DNA of 64,000 nucleotides from Janthinobacterium sp. TB1-E2. GTDB taxonomy: Bacteria; Pseudomonadota; Gammaproteobacteria; Burkholderiales; Burkholderiaceae_D. Shown here one piece after another: positions 1 to 11,294 of this stretch. The notes under the pieces are model-generated. The model saw nothing but the letters and a program-made list of their open reading frames with translations. It was not told where the DNA came from and made no database searches. The position numbers and the translations under genes are program-made. Position 1 is the first letter of the stretch; each line of letters starts with the position of its first letter. The stretch spans positions 1,178,001 through 1,242,000 of the forward strand of contig NZ_CP142523.1 of the NCBI RefSeq assembly GCF_036885605.1. The letters are read 5' to 3'.

Positions 1-1179
1 ATGTACAAAGCCGAAGCGGCATGGCTGAATGCGCAAACCCGGCAGGACGACGATCAGCAGCGACTGGCGCAGGCGCCGCTGCAGGCGCGCCGCCAGGCGC
101 TGCGTGAGCAGTACGCCGCGCTGTTGCCCGCCAAGCTGCGCATGATGACGCTGCTGTTGCAACGCGGCGTGCCGCTCGGCGAAGGCGATACGCTTTACCA
201 CGCCGCACCGCTGCATCTGGCTGCCCTGTACGGCAATGCCGCAATGGTGCGCCTGTTGCTGGCGCATGGCGCCGATGTGCGGCAATACGGCGGCGAAAAC
301 CACACGCAGGCGCCGCTGGAATACGCCTTGCAGCAGGAGGATGCGGGCATCTTGCCGGAATTGATCGACGCGAAAGAACGTACGGCCAGCATGATCGCCA
401 TGCTCGACGCAGGCGCGGGCCGGCCCTATTTGCTGGTAGACCAGTACCTGGCAGAGAAAAAGGCCAAGAAAGGCGGGGCTGCGCAGCCAGCGGAACGGCC
501 GCTGGCCGATTCTTTGCTATGGGGGCCCTTGCTGCGCCTGACGCGCGGCACCGAAGTGCTCGATAAAATGCTGGCCACCGGCACCACGCCAAATACTGAT
601 GAGCAGGAAAAGTCGCTGTACGCCTATGCCGCCGAAGCGGGCAACGCCGGCGCGCTGGACTGGCTCAAGCAGCGCGTGCCCCGGCATGACGCGAAGGGAA
701 ATGACCGCTGGCTCGACGCTGCGATGCGCGCCATGTACAACTACCAGCCGGCGTCCGAGGACGTGCTGCGCCAACTGGTGGTGCCCGGCATGCCATGGCA
801 GCAAGTCGGACCCGCCGCCGAAGTTTCTTACAAGGGACAGCAGGCGGCGCTCGATTCGCGGCGTCTGGAAAAGGAGACGCTGCTGTGGCATGCGGTGCGC
901 AGCCAGCGGCACGACTGGGTCGCCCGCCTGGCCGCGATGGGCGCGCCCATCGTCACCGGCGGTTATCTGCCGCCCTTGCTGGCGGCCGTCGAAAATGGCG
1001 ACGCGGCGATGGTCAAGCTGTTGCTGAGCCTGGGCGCCGATCCGCTGGGCGGCGAGTTCCCCGTGTTGAAGATGGCGCGGGACCGGGAATCGACGCCGGA
1101 AAATAAAGCGGTGCTGAGCTTGCTGAAGGCGGCCGCCGCGGCGCGCAAGCCTGCGGCAGCCGCACCGTTGCTGCAATAG
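1..1179 (+). CDS. Ankyrin-repeat protein, probably 5' truncated by the window edge
   Basis: The reading frame is open from the first base, so the ATG at position 1 may be internal and the 392 visible residues may be only the C-terminal part. Ankyrin-type repeats are readable at about residues 66-95 (PLHLAALYGN followed by VRLLLAHGAD) and about 322-350 (PPLLAAVENG followed by VKLLLSLGAD). The stretch between them is helical, with weaker repeats. Ankyrin arrays bind other proteins, and neither a partner nor an enzymatic domain can be seen. No signal peptide is visible in the part present. The next gene is a porin behind its own long leader, so the two are probably not co-transcribed. Confidence 0.75.
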   Translation: MYKAEAAWLNAQTRQDDDQQRLAQAPLQARRQALREQYAALLPAKLRMMTLLLQRGVPLGEGDTLYHAAPLHLAALYGNAAMVRLLLAHGADVRQYGGENHTQAPLEYALQQEDAGILPELIDAKERTASMIAMLDAGAGRPYLLVDQYLAEKKAKKGGAAQPAERPLADSLLWGPLLRLTRGTEVLDKMLATGTTPNTDEQEKSLYAYAAEAGNAGALDWLKQRVPRHDAKGNDRWLDAAMRAMYNYQPASEDVLRQLVVPGMPWQQVGPAAEVSYKGQQAALDSRRLEKETLLWHAVRSQRHDWVARLAAMGAPIVTGGYLPPLLAAVENGDAAMVKLLLSLGADPLGGEFPVLKMARDRESTPENKAVLSLLKAAAAARKPAAAAPLLQ

Positions 1180-1647
1180 CATTTGCCTGGTCGGTATGCG
1201 TCATCTTGCCCGGCGACAACGCCGTGTTTTGGCGGCCTGGCGAGTCGTTTTCCTGCAACAGAACGGGGGGTAGAGGTGCTGCCGATGCTATAATGCCGGC
1301 CTCGGCGCCTCCTGCCCCATCCTTGCGGACGGCGCCAGCAGACGCGGTTGTATCAACGTTTCATATCCAACACTCGTCCGCGTCTCACGGCCAGCGCATC
1401 TGCGATGCCAGCCACTTTCAGCGCGTCCCCTTCGGGCCGGGCGCCTGAGCCACGCGCACCGCCAGCGGTGCACCATTCACGGCGGAATCAACGCGGCTCA
1501 TTGCACGCCGCTGCCGCCACAGCTTAGCCAGGAATCTTGCTGCCTGGTCCGTCGTCTTTCGATACGGCACTCCCCAGCGCGCCTTGGCGCCTGTGGCCGC
1601 GCCATGGCCGCGCGCTTTCCTGGTTTCGCTTATACAAGGAAACCCGC
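1180..1647. other. 468-bp non-coding stretch upstream of the porin
   Basis: I see no convincing gene here. An extended -10 element (TG then C then TATAAT, the hexamer at 1289-1294) is the best promoter candidate and would give the porin mRNA a leader of about 350 nt. The leader is GC-rich with several short inverted repeats, for example around 1585-1620. No known riboswitch class is recognised. Porin mRNAs are common targets of small RNAs, so a long leader would fit post-transcriptional control, but that is inference. Confidence 0.4.
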
Positions 1648-2712
1648 ATGAAAAAAATCTCGATCACCGTCGGCCTCGTTTCGACCATCGCCACCCTGGG
1701 CGCCTTGCCTGCCGCCCACGCCCAGTCGTCAGTTGATCCGTCTTCAGTCACCATGTATGGATTGATGGACGCCGGCCTGGTGCAGGAAGGCGGCGTCAGC
1801 AAGCTCACCAGCGGCATATCGGCTGGCTCGCGCCTGGGCTTGCGCGGCACCGAGTCCCTGGGTAATGGCTTGCAAGCTGTGTTCACGCTGGAGGCGGGTG
1901 TCCTGAGCGACACGGGCCGCTCCGACCAGGCGGGGCAATTGTTCGGCCGCCAGGCTTTCGTCGGCATCGACAGCCCGCTGGGCATGCTGACCGTGGGGCG
2001 CCAGTACAACCTGCAAAGCCAGGCGCTGACCGACGTGGCCGACCCGTTCGAAGGCGGCTTTGCCGGCGCGGCAACCAACCTGGCCGGCTATTCGGCCACG
2101 CGCATCGACAATACCGTGCGCTACACCTCGCCTGAAATGCGCGGCGTGACGGCCACCGTCATGTACGGCTTTGGCGAACACACGGGTGTGGCGGCCGACC
2201 AGCGCTCGCTGGGCCTGGCCCTCGGCTATGTCAACGGTCCCTTGACCTTGCGCCTGGCGCGCCAGAGCCGTGCCGGCGAGCCGGGCAAGGCCGACGTGAA
2301 CAACACGATTTTGGCCGGTAACTACAACTTCGGCGTGGCCACGGCGTTTGCCGGTTATGGCCGCAACACGGGCGACGGCAGCACCATGTTCTTCGGGGAA
2401 AACCCGTATGGCGCGGCGCAGGCGCCGGCCCAGTCGACGGACAGCCGCGACGCCATCGTCGGCGTATCCGTGCCGCTCGGCGCGACGACCTTGCTGGCTT
2501 CGTACGTGCACAAGGATGACCGCGACGCGGCCAATCGCGATGCGCGGCAGCTGGCCATCGGCGCCACGTATGCCTTGTCCAAGCGCAGCAAGGTGTATGT
2601 TGCTTATGCGCATATCCGCAACCGCAACGACGCCGCCTACATGGTAGGCAATGCCACGGAAGTGGGCACGGGCAACCGCGCCTTCAACGTCGGCCTGCGC
2701 CACGCGTTTTAA
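1648..2712 (+). CDS. Outer-membrane porin (Gram-negative type, betaproteobacterial)
   Basis: This 354-aa protein starts at the ATG at 1648, behind an AAGGA ribosome site; an upstream in-frame ATG at 1537 would put 37 unlikely residues before the signal peptide. The first 23 residues (MKKISITV through AHAQ) form a Sec signal peptide. The mature chain opens with SSVTMYGLMDAGL, the typical first strand of Burkholderiales trimeric porins, contains the GRQ(A/Y) strands of the family, and ends in phenylalanine (RHAF), the signal for BAM-dependent outer-membrane assembly. It should form a 16-stranded diffusion channel. Solute preference cannot be read. It is convergent with the c-di-GMP gene downstream, with only 9 bp between them. 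Confidence 0.93.
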   Translation: MKKISITVGLVSTIATLGALPAAHAQSSVDPSSVTMYGLMDAGLVQEGGVSKLTSGISAGSRLGLRGTESLGNGLQAVFTLEAGVLSDTGRSDQAGQLFGRQAFVGIDSPLGMLTVGRQYNLQSQALTDVADPFEGGFAGAATNLAGYSATRIDNTVRYTSPEMRGVTATVMYGFGEHTGVAADQRSLGLALGYVNGPLTLRLARQSRAGEPGKADVNNTILAGNYNFGVATAFAGYGRNTGDGSTMFFGENPYGAAQAPAQSTDSRDAIVGVSVPLGATTLLASYVHKDDRDAANRDARQLAIGATYALSKRSKVYVAYAHIRNRNDAAYMVGNATEVGTGNRAFNVGLRHAF

Positions 2713-2721
2713 ACCTTTGCG

Positions 2722-4806
2722 CTAAGCGGGCAGCATGCTGCCTTCGAGCAGCAGTGTCTCGAAGGCGGCGGCGGCCAGCGGGCGGCTGAACAGGTAGCCC
2801 TGCATCTGGTCGCAGCCGTGCCGGCGCAGGAAGGCCAGCTGCTGTTCCGTTTCCACGCCTTCCGCGATGACTTTCAGGCGCAGGCTGTGCGCCAGCGAAA
2901 TGATGGCGCGCACGATGGCCGCGTCGTCCATGCTGTGCGTGATGTCGCTGACGAAGGTTTTGTCGATTTTCAGCACGTCGATGGGGAAATGGCGCAGGTA
3001 GGCCAGGCTGGAATAGCCGGTGCCGAAGTCGTCGATCGACAGTTGCACGCCCAGCGCCTTCAGCTTGGCCATGATGGTCGTGGCTTGCTCCACGTCATGC
3101 ATGACCATGCTTTCCGTCAATTCCAATTCGAGGTGGGCCGCGGCGAGTCCCGTGTCCGCCAGCACCTGCGCCACCGCGTGCAGCAAATTCTTTTGCTTGA
3201 ATTGCCGCGCCGACAGGTTGACGGCCAGGCGCAGCGGGCCATGGCCGGCCAGTTGCCACGCGCGCGCCTGGGCGCATGCCGTGCGCAGCACCCAGTCGCC
3301 GATGGGGGTGATCAAGCCCATTTCCTCAGCCAGTCCGATGAAGCTGGCAGGGGGAACACGCCCCAGCTGCGGATGTTGCCAGCGCAGCAGCGCTTCCATG
3401 CCGACCACGGCGCCGCTGGCCAGGTCCAGCTGGGGCTGGTATTCGAGGTGGAACTGCCCCCGTTCCAGGGCGTGGCGCAACTCGCTCTCCAGTTCCAGCC
3501 GCTCCAGGGTGCCCGCATTCATGCTCGAGGCATAGAACTGCCAGTGGCCGCGTCCCTGTTCCTTGGCGCGGTACATGGCGATGTCGGCATGCTTGATCAG
3601 GGTGTCGGCATTTTGGCCATCGTCGGGATACACGGCCACGCCCATGCAGCAGCTGAGAAAAAATTCATATTCGCCCAGTTGCAGCGGCTGCGCCACGGCA
3701 TCCTGGATGCGCTGCAGGATGGCGGCGCCCGGTTCGCCATTACCATGCTGGGGCAGCAGCAGCACGAATTCGTCGCCGCCCAGGCGCGCCACCGTGTCGA
3801 CTTCGCGCGTGGCGTCGCGCAGGCGCTCGGCCACGTTTTTCAGCACCAGGTCGCCCGCGTCGTGGCCCAGGGTATCGTTGACGAATTTAAAGCGGTCGAG
3901 GTCGATGAAGACCACCCACAGGGGCTGGCCGCTGCGCCGTGTCACGGCCATCGCCTGTTCCAGCCGTTCGCGCAGCAGGGCACGGTTGGCCAGGCCCGTC
4001 AGGATATCGTGCCTGGCCTGGAATTCCAGTTCCTGTTCGAAACGCATGACGCTGCTGATGTCGTATTGCGCCACGACAAAGTGGCTGACGGGGCCATCGC
4101 CATCGTCGCGCACGGGCGCGACGAACAGCTCGCTCCAGTAGCAGCTGCCATCCTTGCGGAAATTGCGCACGATAGCCTTGCCTTCGCGCTGTTCGCGCAG
4201 GGCCGCCGTAATGGCGTGCATGTCTTGCCGCCCTTGTTCCGGCCCCTGCAAGTCTTCCAGGCGCTGGCCGATGACTTCGCCGGCCGCATAGCCGGTGATG
4301 CGTTCGAAGGCGGGGTTGACGTACTCGATCAGGTAGCCGGGCGCGTCGGCGCTGCACAGGATGATGGCGTTGGCCGACACTTCGATGATGCGTTCGCGCA
4401 GCCGTAGCGACTTTTCATTGTGCATGCGCGCGGCGATGTCTTCGGACAGGCGCAAATTGGCGAACTGCAGCGCCGCCGTGCGTTCGCCCGTGATGCGGGC
4501 AATCACGGAATTGCGCGAGACCAGCTGATACACGTATGCGGCCGCCAGCAGGCTCGACAGCATTCCACCGAGCAGCACGTACAGCGAACCGCGATGGCTG
4601 GCGTCCAGGCCCATGCCTTTGGCCGGCAGCAGGGCGGCGCCCAAGGTGTGGCCGCTGGCGTGGTACTGCAGCAGCAACCGGGCGCTCTCCGCCTCGATCT
4701 GGCGCGCCGAGGCGTAGCACAGGGCCGTCAGGCACAGTCCGAACGCCAGCGTGAGCAGGGCCGAGGTGGAAACGGAAATGGAGATGCGTTTGAAGAATGA
4801 TTGCAT
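2722..4806 (-). CDS. Membrane-anchored PAS-GGDEF-EAL cyclic-di-GMP protein
   Basis: This 694-aa protein starts at the ATG at 4806 (MQSFFKRI); the longer frame to 5001 adds low-complexity residues without domain content. Two hydrophobic segments near the N-terminus (about residues 13-31 and 72-95) flank a short periplasmic loop. A PAS domain follows (about 135-250), then GGDEF with an intact GGDEF motif at 343-347, then EAL with intact EALLRW from residue 471 and the DDFGTGYSS and KIDKTFV motifs. Both catalytic halves look intact, so it could make or degrade c-di-GMP, and direction cannot be decided by sequence. It is divergent from a Crp/Fnr regulator across a region with a perfect palindrome, which may control both. 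Confidence 0.9.
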   Translation of the reverse strand: MQSFFKRISISVSTSALLTLAFGLCLTALCYASARQIEAESARLLLQYHASGHTLGAALLPAKGMGLDASHRGSLYVLLGGMLSSLLAAAYVYQLVSRNSVIARITGERTAALQFANLRLSEDIAARMHNEKSLRLRERIIEVSANAIILCSADAPGYLIEYVNPAFERITGYAAGEVIGQRLEDLQGPEQGRQDMHAITAALREQREGKAIVRNFRKDGSCYWSELFVAPVRDDGDGPVSHFVVAQYDISSVMRFEQELEFQARHDILTGLANRALLRERLEQAMAVTRRSGQPLWVVFIDLDRFKFVNDTLGHDAGDLVLKNVAERLRDATREVDTVARLGGDEFVLLLPQHGNGEPGAAILQRIQDAVAQPLQLGEYEFFLSCCMGVAVYPDDGQNADTLIKHADIAMYRAKEQGRGHWQFYASSMNAGTLERLELESELRHALERGQFHLEYQPQLDLASGAVVGMEALLRWQHPQLGRVPPASFIGLAEEMGLITPIGDWVLRTACAQARAWQLAGHGPLRLAVNLSARQFKQKNLLHAVAQVLADTGLAAAHLELELTESMVMHDVEQATTIMAKLKALGVQLSIDDFGTGYSSLAYLRHFPIDVLKIDKTFVSDITHSMDDAAIVRAIISLAHSLRLKVIAEGVETEQQLAFLRRHGCDQMQGYLFSRPLAAAAFETLLLEGSMLPA

Positions 4807-4885
4807 GGTGGTCCCGTGGCAGCGCCGGTGCCGATCCATGATCAGGCAGGCCGGGCAGTGACTGACTGTAGGGTGCACGGCGAAA

Positions 4886-4915
4886 TGCCGTCCGTTCGCT
4901 ACCGAACGGACGGCA
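4886..4915. promoter_or_regulatory. Perfect 13-bp inverted repeat between divergent genes
   Basis: The arms TGCCGTCCGTTCG and CGAACGGACGGCA are exact reverse complements separated by CTAC. The element lies 80 bp from the GGDEF-EAL start and 126 bp from the Crp/Fnr-type start. There is no T-tract, so it is a poor terminator. It is either an operator for a dimeric regulator or a strong mRNA hairpin. The neighbouring Crp/Fnr protein is the obvious candidate binder, but the sequence does not resemble the TGTGA-N6-TCACA or TTGAT-N4-ATCAA sites of that family. Confidence 0.6.
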
Positions 4916-5041
4916 ATGCCGACAAGAAATATAGTCGGGTCACTGTGCCAGCGCTGTGTTACGCTGCACCACATGGCGCCCCTCGTTCGGACGCCTTTCA
5001 ACTATCCCCTAGCTGACGACTGGAAAACAGGAAACCTGCCC

Positions 5042-5782
5042 ATGTCGAGTCCGCATGCCCAGCTGCACAACCCGAATCAAAACCATTTGCTCGCCGCCAT
5101 GCTCGACGCTGATTTCGCGCGCCTGGCCCCTCACCTGGAGCAAGTGCCGATGCTGCTCGGTGACGTGATCTACGATTCGGGCGACAAGCTGCAGCATGTG
5201 TATTTCCCCACCACGGCCATCGTTTCCATTCACTACCTGCTGGAAAACGGCGGCTCGTCGGAAATTGCCGGCGTCGGCAATGAGGGTGTCGTGGGCGTGT
5301 CGCTGTTCATGGGCGGCAATTCGACGCCGAGCCGCGCCGTCGTGCAGACGGGCGGCGTCGGCTACCGGCTGAAGGCGCATTTGCTGATGGAGGAATTCGA
5401 CCGCGCCGGTCCCGTCATGCGCTTGCTGCTGCGCTATACGCAAGCGCTGATCACGCAAATGTCGCAGACGGCCGTGTGCAACCGCCACCATACGGTGGAA
5501 CAGCAGCTGTGCCGCTGGCTGCTGCTGACCATGGACCGCCTGCCGAACCGCGAGTTGACGATGACACAGGAGTTGATTGCCAACATGCTGGGCGTGCGCC
5601 GCGAAGGCGTGACGGAAGCGGCCGGGCGTTTGCAGACGCGGGGCTTCATCAGCTACCGACGTGGCCATATTTCCGTGCTGGACCGCGCCGGTCTCGAAGG
5701 CCATGTGTGCGAATGCTATGGCGTGGTGAAGAAAGAATTCACGCGCCTGTTGTCGGACGTGCGCCAGCGCCAGACGCACTGA
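5042..5782 (+). CDS. Crp/Fnr-family transcriptional regulator
   Basis: This 246-aa protein starts at the ATG at 5042 behind CAGGAAAC. An N-terminal cyclic-nucleotide-binding beta-barrel (about residues 20-135) contains GDVIYDSGDKLQHVYFPTTA. It lacks both the cysteines of an FNR iron-sulfur cluster and a clear cAMP phosphate-binding cassette. A long dimerisation helix and a Crp-type winged helix-turn-helix follow (about 165-225, with ELIANMLGVRREGVTEAAG as recognition region). The HTH form (GVRREGVT rather than SRETV(S/T)R) is that of a common, poorly characterised Burkholderiales group. The ligand is unknown. It lies 45 bp upstream of a hybrid histidine kinase on the same strand. Confidence 0.88.
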   Translation: MSSPHAQLHNPNQNHLLAAMLDADFARLAPHLEQVPMLLGDVIYDSGDKLQHVYFPTTAIVSIHYLLENGGSSEIAGVGNEGVVGVSLFMGGNSTPSRAVVQTGGVGYRLKAHLLMEEFDRAGPVMRLLLRYTQALITQMSQTAVCNRHHTVEQQLCRWLLLTMDRLPNRELTMTQELIANMLGVRREGVTEAAGRLQTRGFISYRRGHISVLDRAGLEGHVCECYGVVKKEFTRLLSDVRQRQTH

Positions 5783-5827
5783 ACACCGCATTCTCTCTTT
5801 TATCGTTGTCACAGCCCGGGCTACCCC

Positions 5828-7732
5828 ATGCAATCTGTTGAAAACATTCCCCCGCGCGCACCGTCGCGCTGGCCCATGGCGCTGGCGTTTTCATTCAGCG
5901 CCATCGTGTTGCTGGCCATCGGCCTGCTGGCCTGGCGCGCGCCGTTCGAGACGGCATGCGTCATCGACGCGCTGGTCTTCTTGCTGCTGATGCTGCTCGT
6001 GGCGCTGTACCGGCGCACCCTGGCCGCCAGCCTGCCGCGCCAGTTGCTCAAGGCGGGCGCCTTGCAGGATGCGATTTTCAACAGCGCCAATTTCTCGTGC
6101 ATCGCCACCGATGCGCAGGGCGTGATCCAGATTTTCAATGTGGGCGCAGAACGCATGCTCGGCTATGCGGCGAGCGACGTGGTCGACAAGCTGACGCCGG
6201 CCGGTATTTCTGACGCGCAGGAAATCGTCGCGCGTGCCGCCGCCCTCAGTGCCGAACTCGATACTGTCATCACGCCCGGCGTGGAAGCGCTCGTGTTCAA
6301 GGCCACGCGCGGCATCGAAGACATCTATGAACTGACCTACATCCGCAAGGATGGCAGCCGCTTTCCCGCCATCGTTTCCGTGACGGCCTTGCGCGATGCG
6401 CAAAGCAAGGTCATCGGTTACTTGCTGATCGGGACGGACAACACGGCTCGCAAGCAGGTCGAGGCGGAGCAAGCCTTGCTGGACCAACGCCTGCAGGAGC
6501 AGCAGGCGTACACACGCTCGCTGGTCGAGACCAACAATGCGGAGTTGAAGAAGGCGCGCCAGGTGGCGGAAAAGGCCAACCGCGCCAAGTCCGAATTCCT
6601 GTCGAGCATGAGCCACGAATTGCGCACGCCGCTGAACGCCGTGCTGGGCTTTGCGCAGCTGATGGCCTCCGACGTGCCGCCGCCCACCGTGCCGCAGCAG
6701 CGCTCGATCGAACAAATCCTCAAGGGTGGCTGGTATCTGCTGCGCCTGATCAATGAAATCCTCGACCTGGCCATGATCGAATCGGGCAAGGTCACCTTGT
6801 CGCAGGAAGCGATGTCGCTGCTCGACGTGCTGCAGGATTGCCAGGCGATGATCGCGCCGCAGGCGGAAAAGCGCGGCATCCGCATGCATTTCCCCCGCTG
6901 CGGCCAGGCATTTTATGTGCATGCGGACCGCACACGCGTGAAACAGGTGATGGTCAACCTGCTATCGAACGCCATCAAGTACAACCAGGGCGGCGGCGCC
7001 GTCACCGTCGAATGCAGCCGCCACGGCGAGCGTGTGCGCGTGAGCGTGCGCGACAGTGGCGCCGGTCTCGATGCGGGCCAGGTGGCCCAGCTGTTCCAGC
7101 CCTTCAACCGCCTGGGCCAGGAAAACAGCACGGAAGAGGGCACGGGTATCGGCCTCGTCGTCACCAAGCAATTGGTCGAATTGATGGGCGGCACTATCGG
7201 CGTCGACAGCACGGTCGGCGTGGGCACCACGTTCTGGTTCGAGCTGGCCGCCAGCAGTGCGCCGGCCCTGGTGCTGGGCGATGGCGACGCGCTGCCGCAG
7301 GTGCAGGAGCCGCAGGAAAGCCAGCGCACCTTGCTGTACGTGGAAGACAATCCCGCCAACCTGGCGCTGGTGGAGCAATTGATCGCCCGCCGCAGCGATT
7401 TGAAACTGCTCACGGCCATCGATGCGCACCTGGGCATCGACCTGGCGCGCACGTATCAGCCGGACGTCATCCTGATGGACATCAACTTGCCCGGCATCAG
7501 CGGCTTTGGCGCCCTGCATATCCTGCATGACGACCCGCTCACGAGCCATATTCCCGTGATGGCCCTGTCGGCCAACGCCGTGCCGCGCGACATCGAGAAG
7601 GGCCTGGAAGCGGGCTTCTTCCGCTACCTGACCAAGCCGATCAAGGTCGTCGAATTCATGGATGCGCTCGACGTGGCCCTGCACCATGCGGCCGCGCACG
7701 GCCTGGCCGACGACATTCACGCAATACGCTAA
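5828..7732 (+). CDS. Hybrid sensor histidine kinase with PAS and receiver domains
   Basis: This 634-aa protein has two adjacent membrane helices (about residues 17-37 and 41-62) with almost no periplasmic loop, so it probably senses inside the membrane or cytoplasm. A PAS domain (about 75-210) and a coiled-coil linker precede the HisKA domain with the phospho-acceptor His263 in SSMSHELRTPLNAVLGF. An HATPase_c domain (about 370-490) carries the N box (NLLSNAIKYN), GAGLDAG and GTGIGLVV. A C-terminal receiver domain has Asp551 in LMDINLPGISGFG. The order is that of a hybrid kinase needing a separate phosphotransfer partner. The next gene encodes a REC-PAS response regulator 28 bp downstream, so the two probably form one signalling unit. 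Confidence 0.92.
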   Translation: MQSVENIPPRAPSRWPMALAFSFSAIVLLAIGLLAWRAPFETACVIDALVFLLLMLLVALYRRTLAASLPRQLLKAGALQDAIFNSANFSCIATDAQGVIQIFNVGAERMLGYAASDVVDKLTPAGISDAQEIVARAAALSAELDTVITPGVEALVFKATRGIEDIYELTYIRKDGSRFPAIVSVTALRDAQSKVIGYLLIGTDNTARKQVEAEQALLDQRLQEQQAYTRSLVETNNAELKKARQVAEKANRAKSEFLSSMSHELRTPLNAVLGFAQLMASDVPPPTVPQQRSIEQILKGGWYLLRLINEILDLAMIESGKVTLSQEAMSLLDVLQDCQAMIAPQAEKRGIRMHFPRCGQAFYVHADRTRVKQVMVNLLSNAIKYNQGGGAVTVECSRHGERVRVSVRDSGAGLDAGQVAQLFQPFNRLGQENSTEEGTGIGLVVTKQLVELMGGTIGVDSTVGVGTTFWFELAASSAPALVLGDGDALPQVQEPQESQRTLLYVEDNPANLALVEQLIARRSDLKLLTAIDAHLGIDLARTYQPDVILMDINLPGISGFGALHILHDDPLTSHIPVMALSANAVPRDIEKGLEAGFFRYLTKPIKVVEFMDALDVALHHAAAHGLADDIHAIR

Positions 7733-7760
7733 TTCAGCATTTATTTTTAGGAATACCGCC

Positions 7761-8567
7761 ATGCTTCAAGCCACCGAGATCCTGAACGCCAGCATCCTCA
7801 TCGTCGATGACCAGGAGGCGAACGTCATGCTGCTGGAACAGGTGCTGCGCAATGCCGGCTATACGCGCATCACGTCCACCATGGACCCGCAAGCCGTGCG
7901 CGCGCTGCACCAGCAGCACCGCTACGACCTGATCCTGCTCGACTTGCAGATGCCGGAAATGGATGGCTTCGAAGTCATGGAAGGCTTGCGCGACATCGAG
8001 GCGGGCAGCTATCTGCCCGTGCTGGTGATCACGGCCCAGCCCGGCCACAAACTGCGCGCGCTGCAGGCGGGCGCCAAGGACTTCGTCAGCAAACCGTTCG
8101 ACCTGGTGGAAGTGAAAACGCGCATCCACAACATGCTGGAAGTGCGCCTGCTGTACCAGAAGCTGGCCGAATACAACAAGTCGCTCGAGCAGATGGTGGA
8201 AGAACGCACGGCGGAGCTGCGCGAAAGCGAAGCGCGCTTCCAGCGTTTCACGGAACTGTCATCCGACTGGTACTGGGAACAGGATGCGCAGGGCAACCTG
8301 ACGCGCTTTTCCGGCCCCGTGGCTGAAATGCTGGGCATCGGCAGCGAGCAAGAGCCGCAGCGCTGGAATGCCACCGAGCGTGCATTGCTCGACGCAAAAA
8401 TCGCCGCGCGCGAACCGTTCCTCGATTTCATCTACAGCCGCGCCAACCTCGACGGCAGCACGCAGTACCTGCAGGTGAGCGGCGAACCGATGTTCGACAA
8501 TGGCAGCCGCTTCATCGGCTACCGCGGCATCGGCCTCGATGTCACGGAGCGCCATCGCATTGCCTGA
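7761..8567 (+). CDS. Response regulator with receiver and PAS domains, no output domain
   Basis: This 268-aa protein starts at ATG 7761 (MLQATEIL). The receiver domain covers about residues 10-130, with DDQE acidic residues, phospho-acceptor Asp61 in LLDLQMPEMDG, and the conserved Thr/Lys region VITAQ...SKPFD. A coiled-coil helix (about 140-160, EQMVEERTAELRESEARF) leads into a single PAS domain (about 160-265). No DNA-binding, GGDEF, EAL or kinase output domain is present, and the protein stops soon after the PAS, so it may act by protein contact or be a shortened relative of PAS-kinase regulators. It is probably co-transcribed with the hybrid kinase upstream. Confidence 0.88.
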   Translation: MLQATEILNASILIVDDQEANVMLLEQVLRNAGYTRITSTMDPQAVRALHQQHRYDLILLDLQMPEMDGFEVMEGLRDIEAGSYLPVLVITAQPGHKLRALQAGAKDFVSKPFDLVEVKTRIHNMLEVRLLYQKLAEYNKSLEQMVEERTAELRESEARFQRFTELSSDWYWEQDAQGNLTRFSGPVAEMLGIGSEQEPQRWNATERALLDAKIAAREPFLDFIYSRANLDGSTQYLQVSGEPMFDNGSRFIGYRGIGLDVTERHRIA

Positions 8568-8605
8568 TTTATACTGGGTGCTATCGATACTGACCAGGAA
8601 AAATC

Positions 8606-8863
8606 ATGACTGACAAATCAACGCCGCAATACTGGTTCCCCGCCAAGACCTATGGCTGGGGCTGGGGCTTGCCCATCACGTGGCAGGGCTGGCTGGTGTT
8701 CCTGGCCGCGCTGGCGCTGTTCGCCTGCGGCGCCTTTCTGTTTCCGCCGCAAACCATGCTGGTCGGCTACATCGTCTATGAAGTAGCCATCGTTGCCGTG
8801 CTCATTTTCATCTGCCAGCTGAAGGGCGAACCGACCAGTTGGCGCTGGGGCAAGAAGAAGTAG
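8606..8863 (+). CDS. Small two-helix membrane protein
   Basis: This 85-aa protein has a good ribosome site (CCAGGAAAAATC then ATG). It begins with a Trp/Gly-rich stretch (YGWGWGLPITWQGW), has two hydrophobic helices (about residues 30-48 and 52-72) and ends in a basic tail (WGKKK), predicting two membrane passes with a cytoplasmic C-terminus. Similar short proteins with the motif WFPAKTYGWGWG are widespread in proteobacteria, and I know of no assigned function. It follows the response regulator by 38 bp and ends just before the thiamine riboswitch. Confidence 0.8.
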   Translation: MTDKSTPQYWFPAKTYGWGWGLPITWQGWLVFLAALALFACGAFLFPPQTMLVGYIVYEVAIVAVLIFICQLKGEPTSWRWGKKK

Positions 8864-8921
8864 AGCGATGTACAAAGACGACACCTGCAAGAAATCATCT
8901 GGCCGCGCGGCGTGAACCGCG

Positions 8922-8927
8922 TATAAT
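8922..8927 (+). promoter_or_regulatory. Candidate -10 element for the thiamine operon
   Basis: TATAAT lies about 30 nt before the riboswitch core, which is the right place for the operon's transcription start. The -35 region is poor. Confidence 0.45.
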
Positions 8928-8949
8928 TGGCTCGCTGCCGCAAGGCGGC

Positions 8950-9052
8950 AAACGCTAGGGGTCCTGCCTTTCGCTGTGGAAACACGGTGCAAGCGCGGGT
9001 GAGAAATACCCTCCGAACCTGATCTGGATAATGCCAGCGAAGGGAAGCTTTA
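8950..9052 (+). promoter_or_regulatory. TPP riboswitch (THI element)
   Basis: The conserved thi-box parts are readable in order: CTAGGGGTCC (from about 8955), GGGTGAGAAATACCC with the GAGA pyrimidine-sensor segment (about 8997-9011), CCGAACCTGATCTGGATAA (about 9013-9031), and the closing strand GCCAGCGAAGGGA (from 9033). Thiamine diphosphate binding should shut down expression of thiC and the genes behind it. About 90 nt separate the aptamer from the thiC start. I did not find a clear U-tract terminator there, so control of translation initiation is the likelier mode. Confidence 0.96.
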
Positions 9053-9123
9053 GGATGAACGCACCCCGCCTTTCCGCGTGCGTGATTCCGAACCTCCTTA
9101 GCTGGCTCCAGGCTTAAAAATAG

Positions 9124-11055
<1,932 letters not shown>

Positions 11056-11066
11056 GGGAGAGCGTG

Positions 11067-11279
11067 ATGCCTGCATTCATCAACATCACGCTCAACGGCG
11101 CACCGTACCAGGTGCCGCCGGGGCAAACCCTGGACCAATTGATCGCCACCCTGTCGCTGGAAAACCAGGCGCTGGCGCTGGCCGTCAACCGCAATGTCGT
11201 GCCGCGCAAGGCGTGGCAGGGGCAGGTCTTGCAGGTACAAGACCAGGTTGAAATAGTACGCGCCATCGGCGGCGGCTGA
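11067..11279 (+). CDS. thiS: Sulfur carrier protein ThiS
   Basis: This is a 70-aa ubiquitin-fold sulfur carrier. It ends in Gly-Gly (RAIGGG), the tail that is adenylated and converted to thiocarboxylate before donating sulfur to thiazole synthesis by ThiG. It begins with FINITLNGAPYQVP and has the hydrophobic LALAVNRNVVPR strand typical of ThiS. It starts 11 bp after thiC behind GAGGGAGAG and is followed by thiG 15 bp later. Confidence 0.95.
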   Translation: MPAFINITLNGAPYQVPPGQTLDQLIATLSLENQALALAVNRNVVPRKAWQGQVLQVQDQVEIVRAIGGG

Positions 11280-11294
11280 ACTAAGGAAAAAGCA

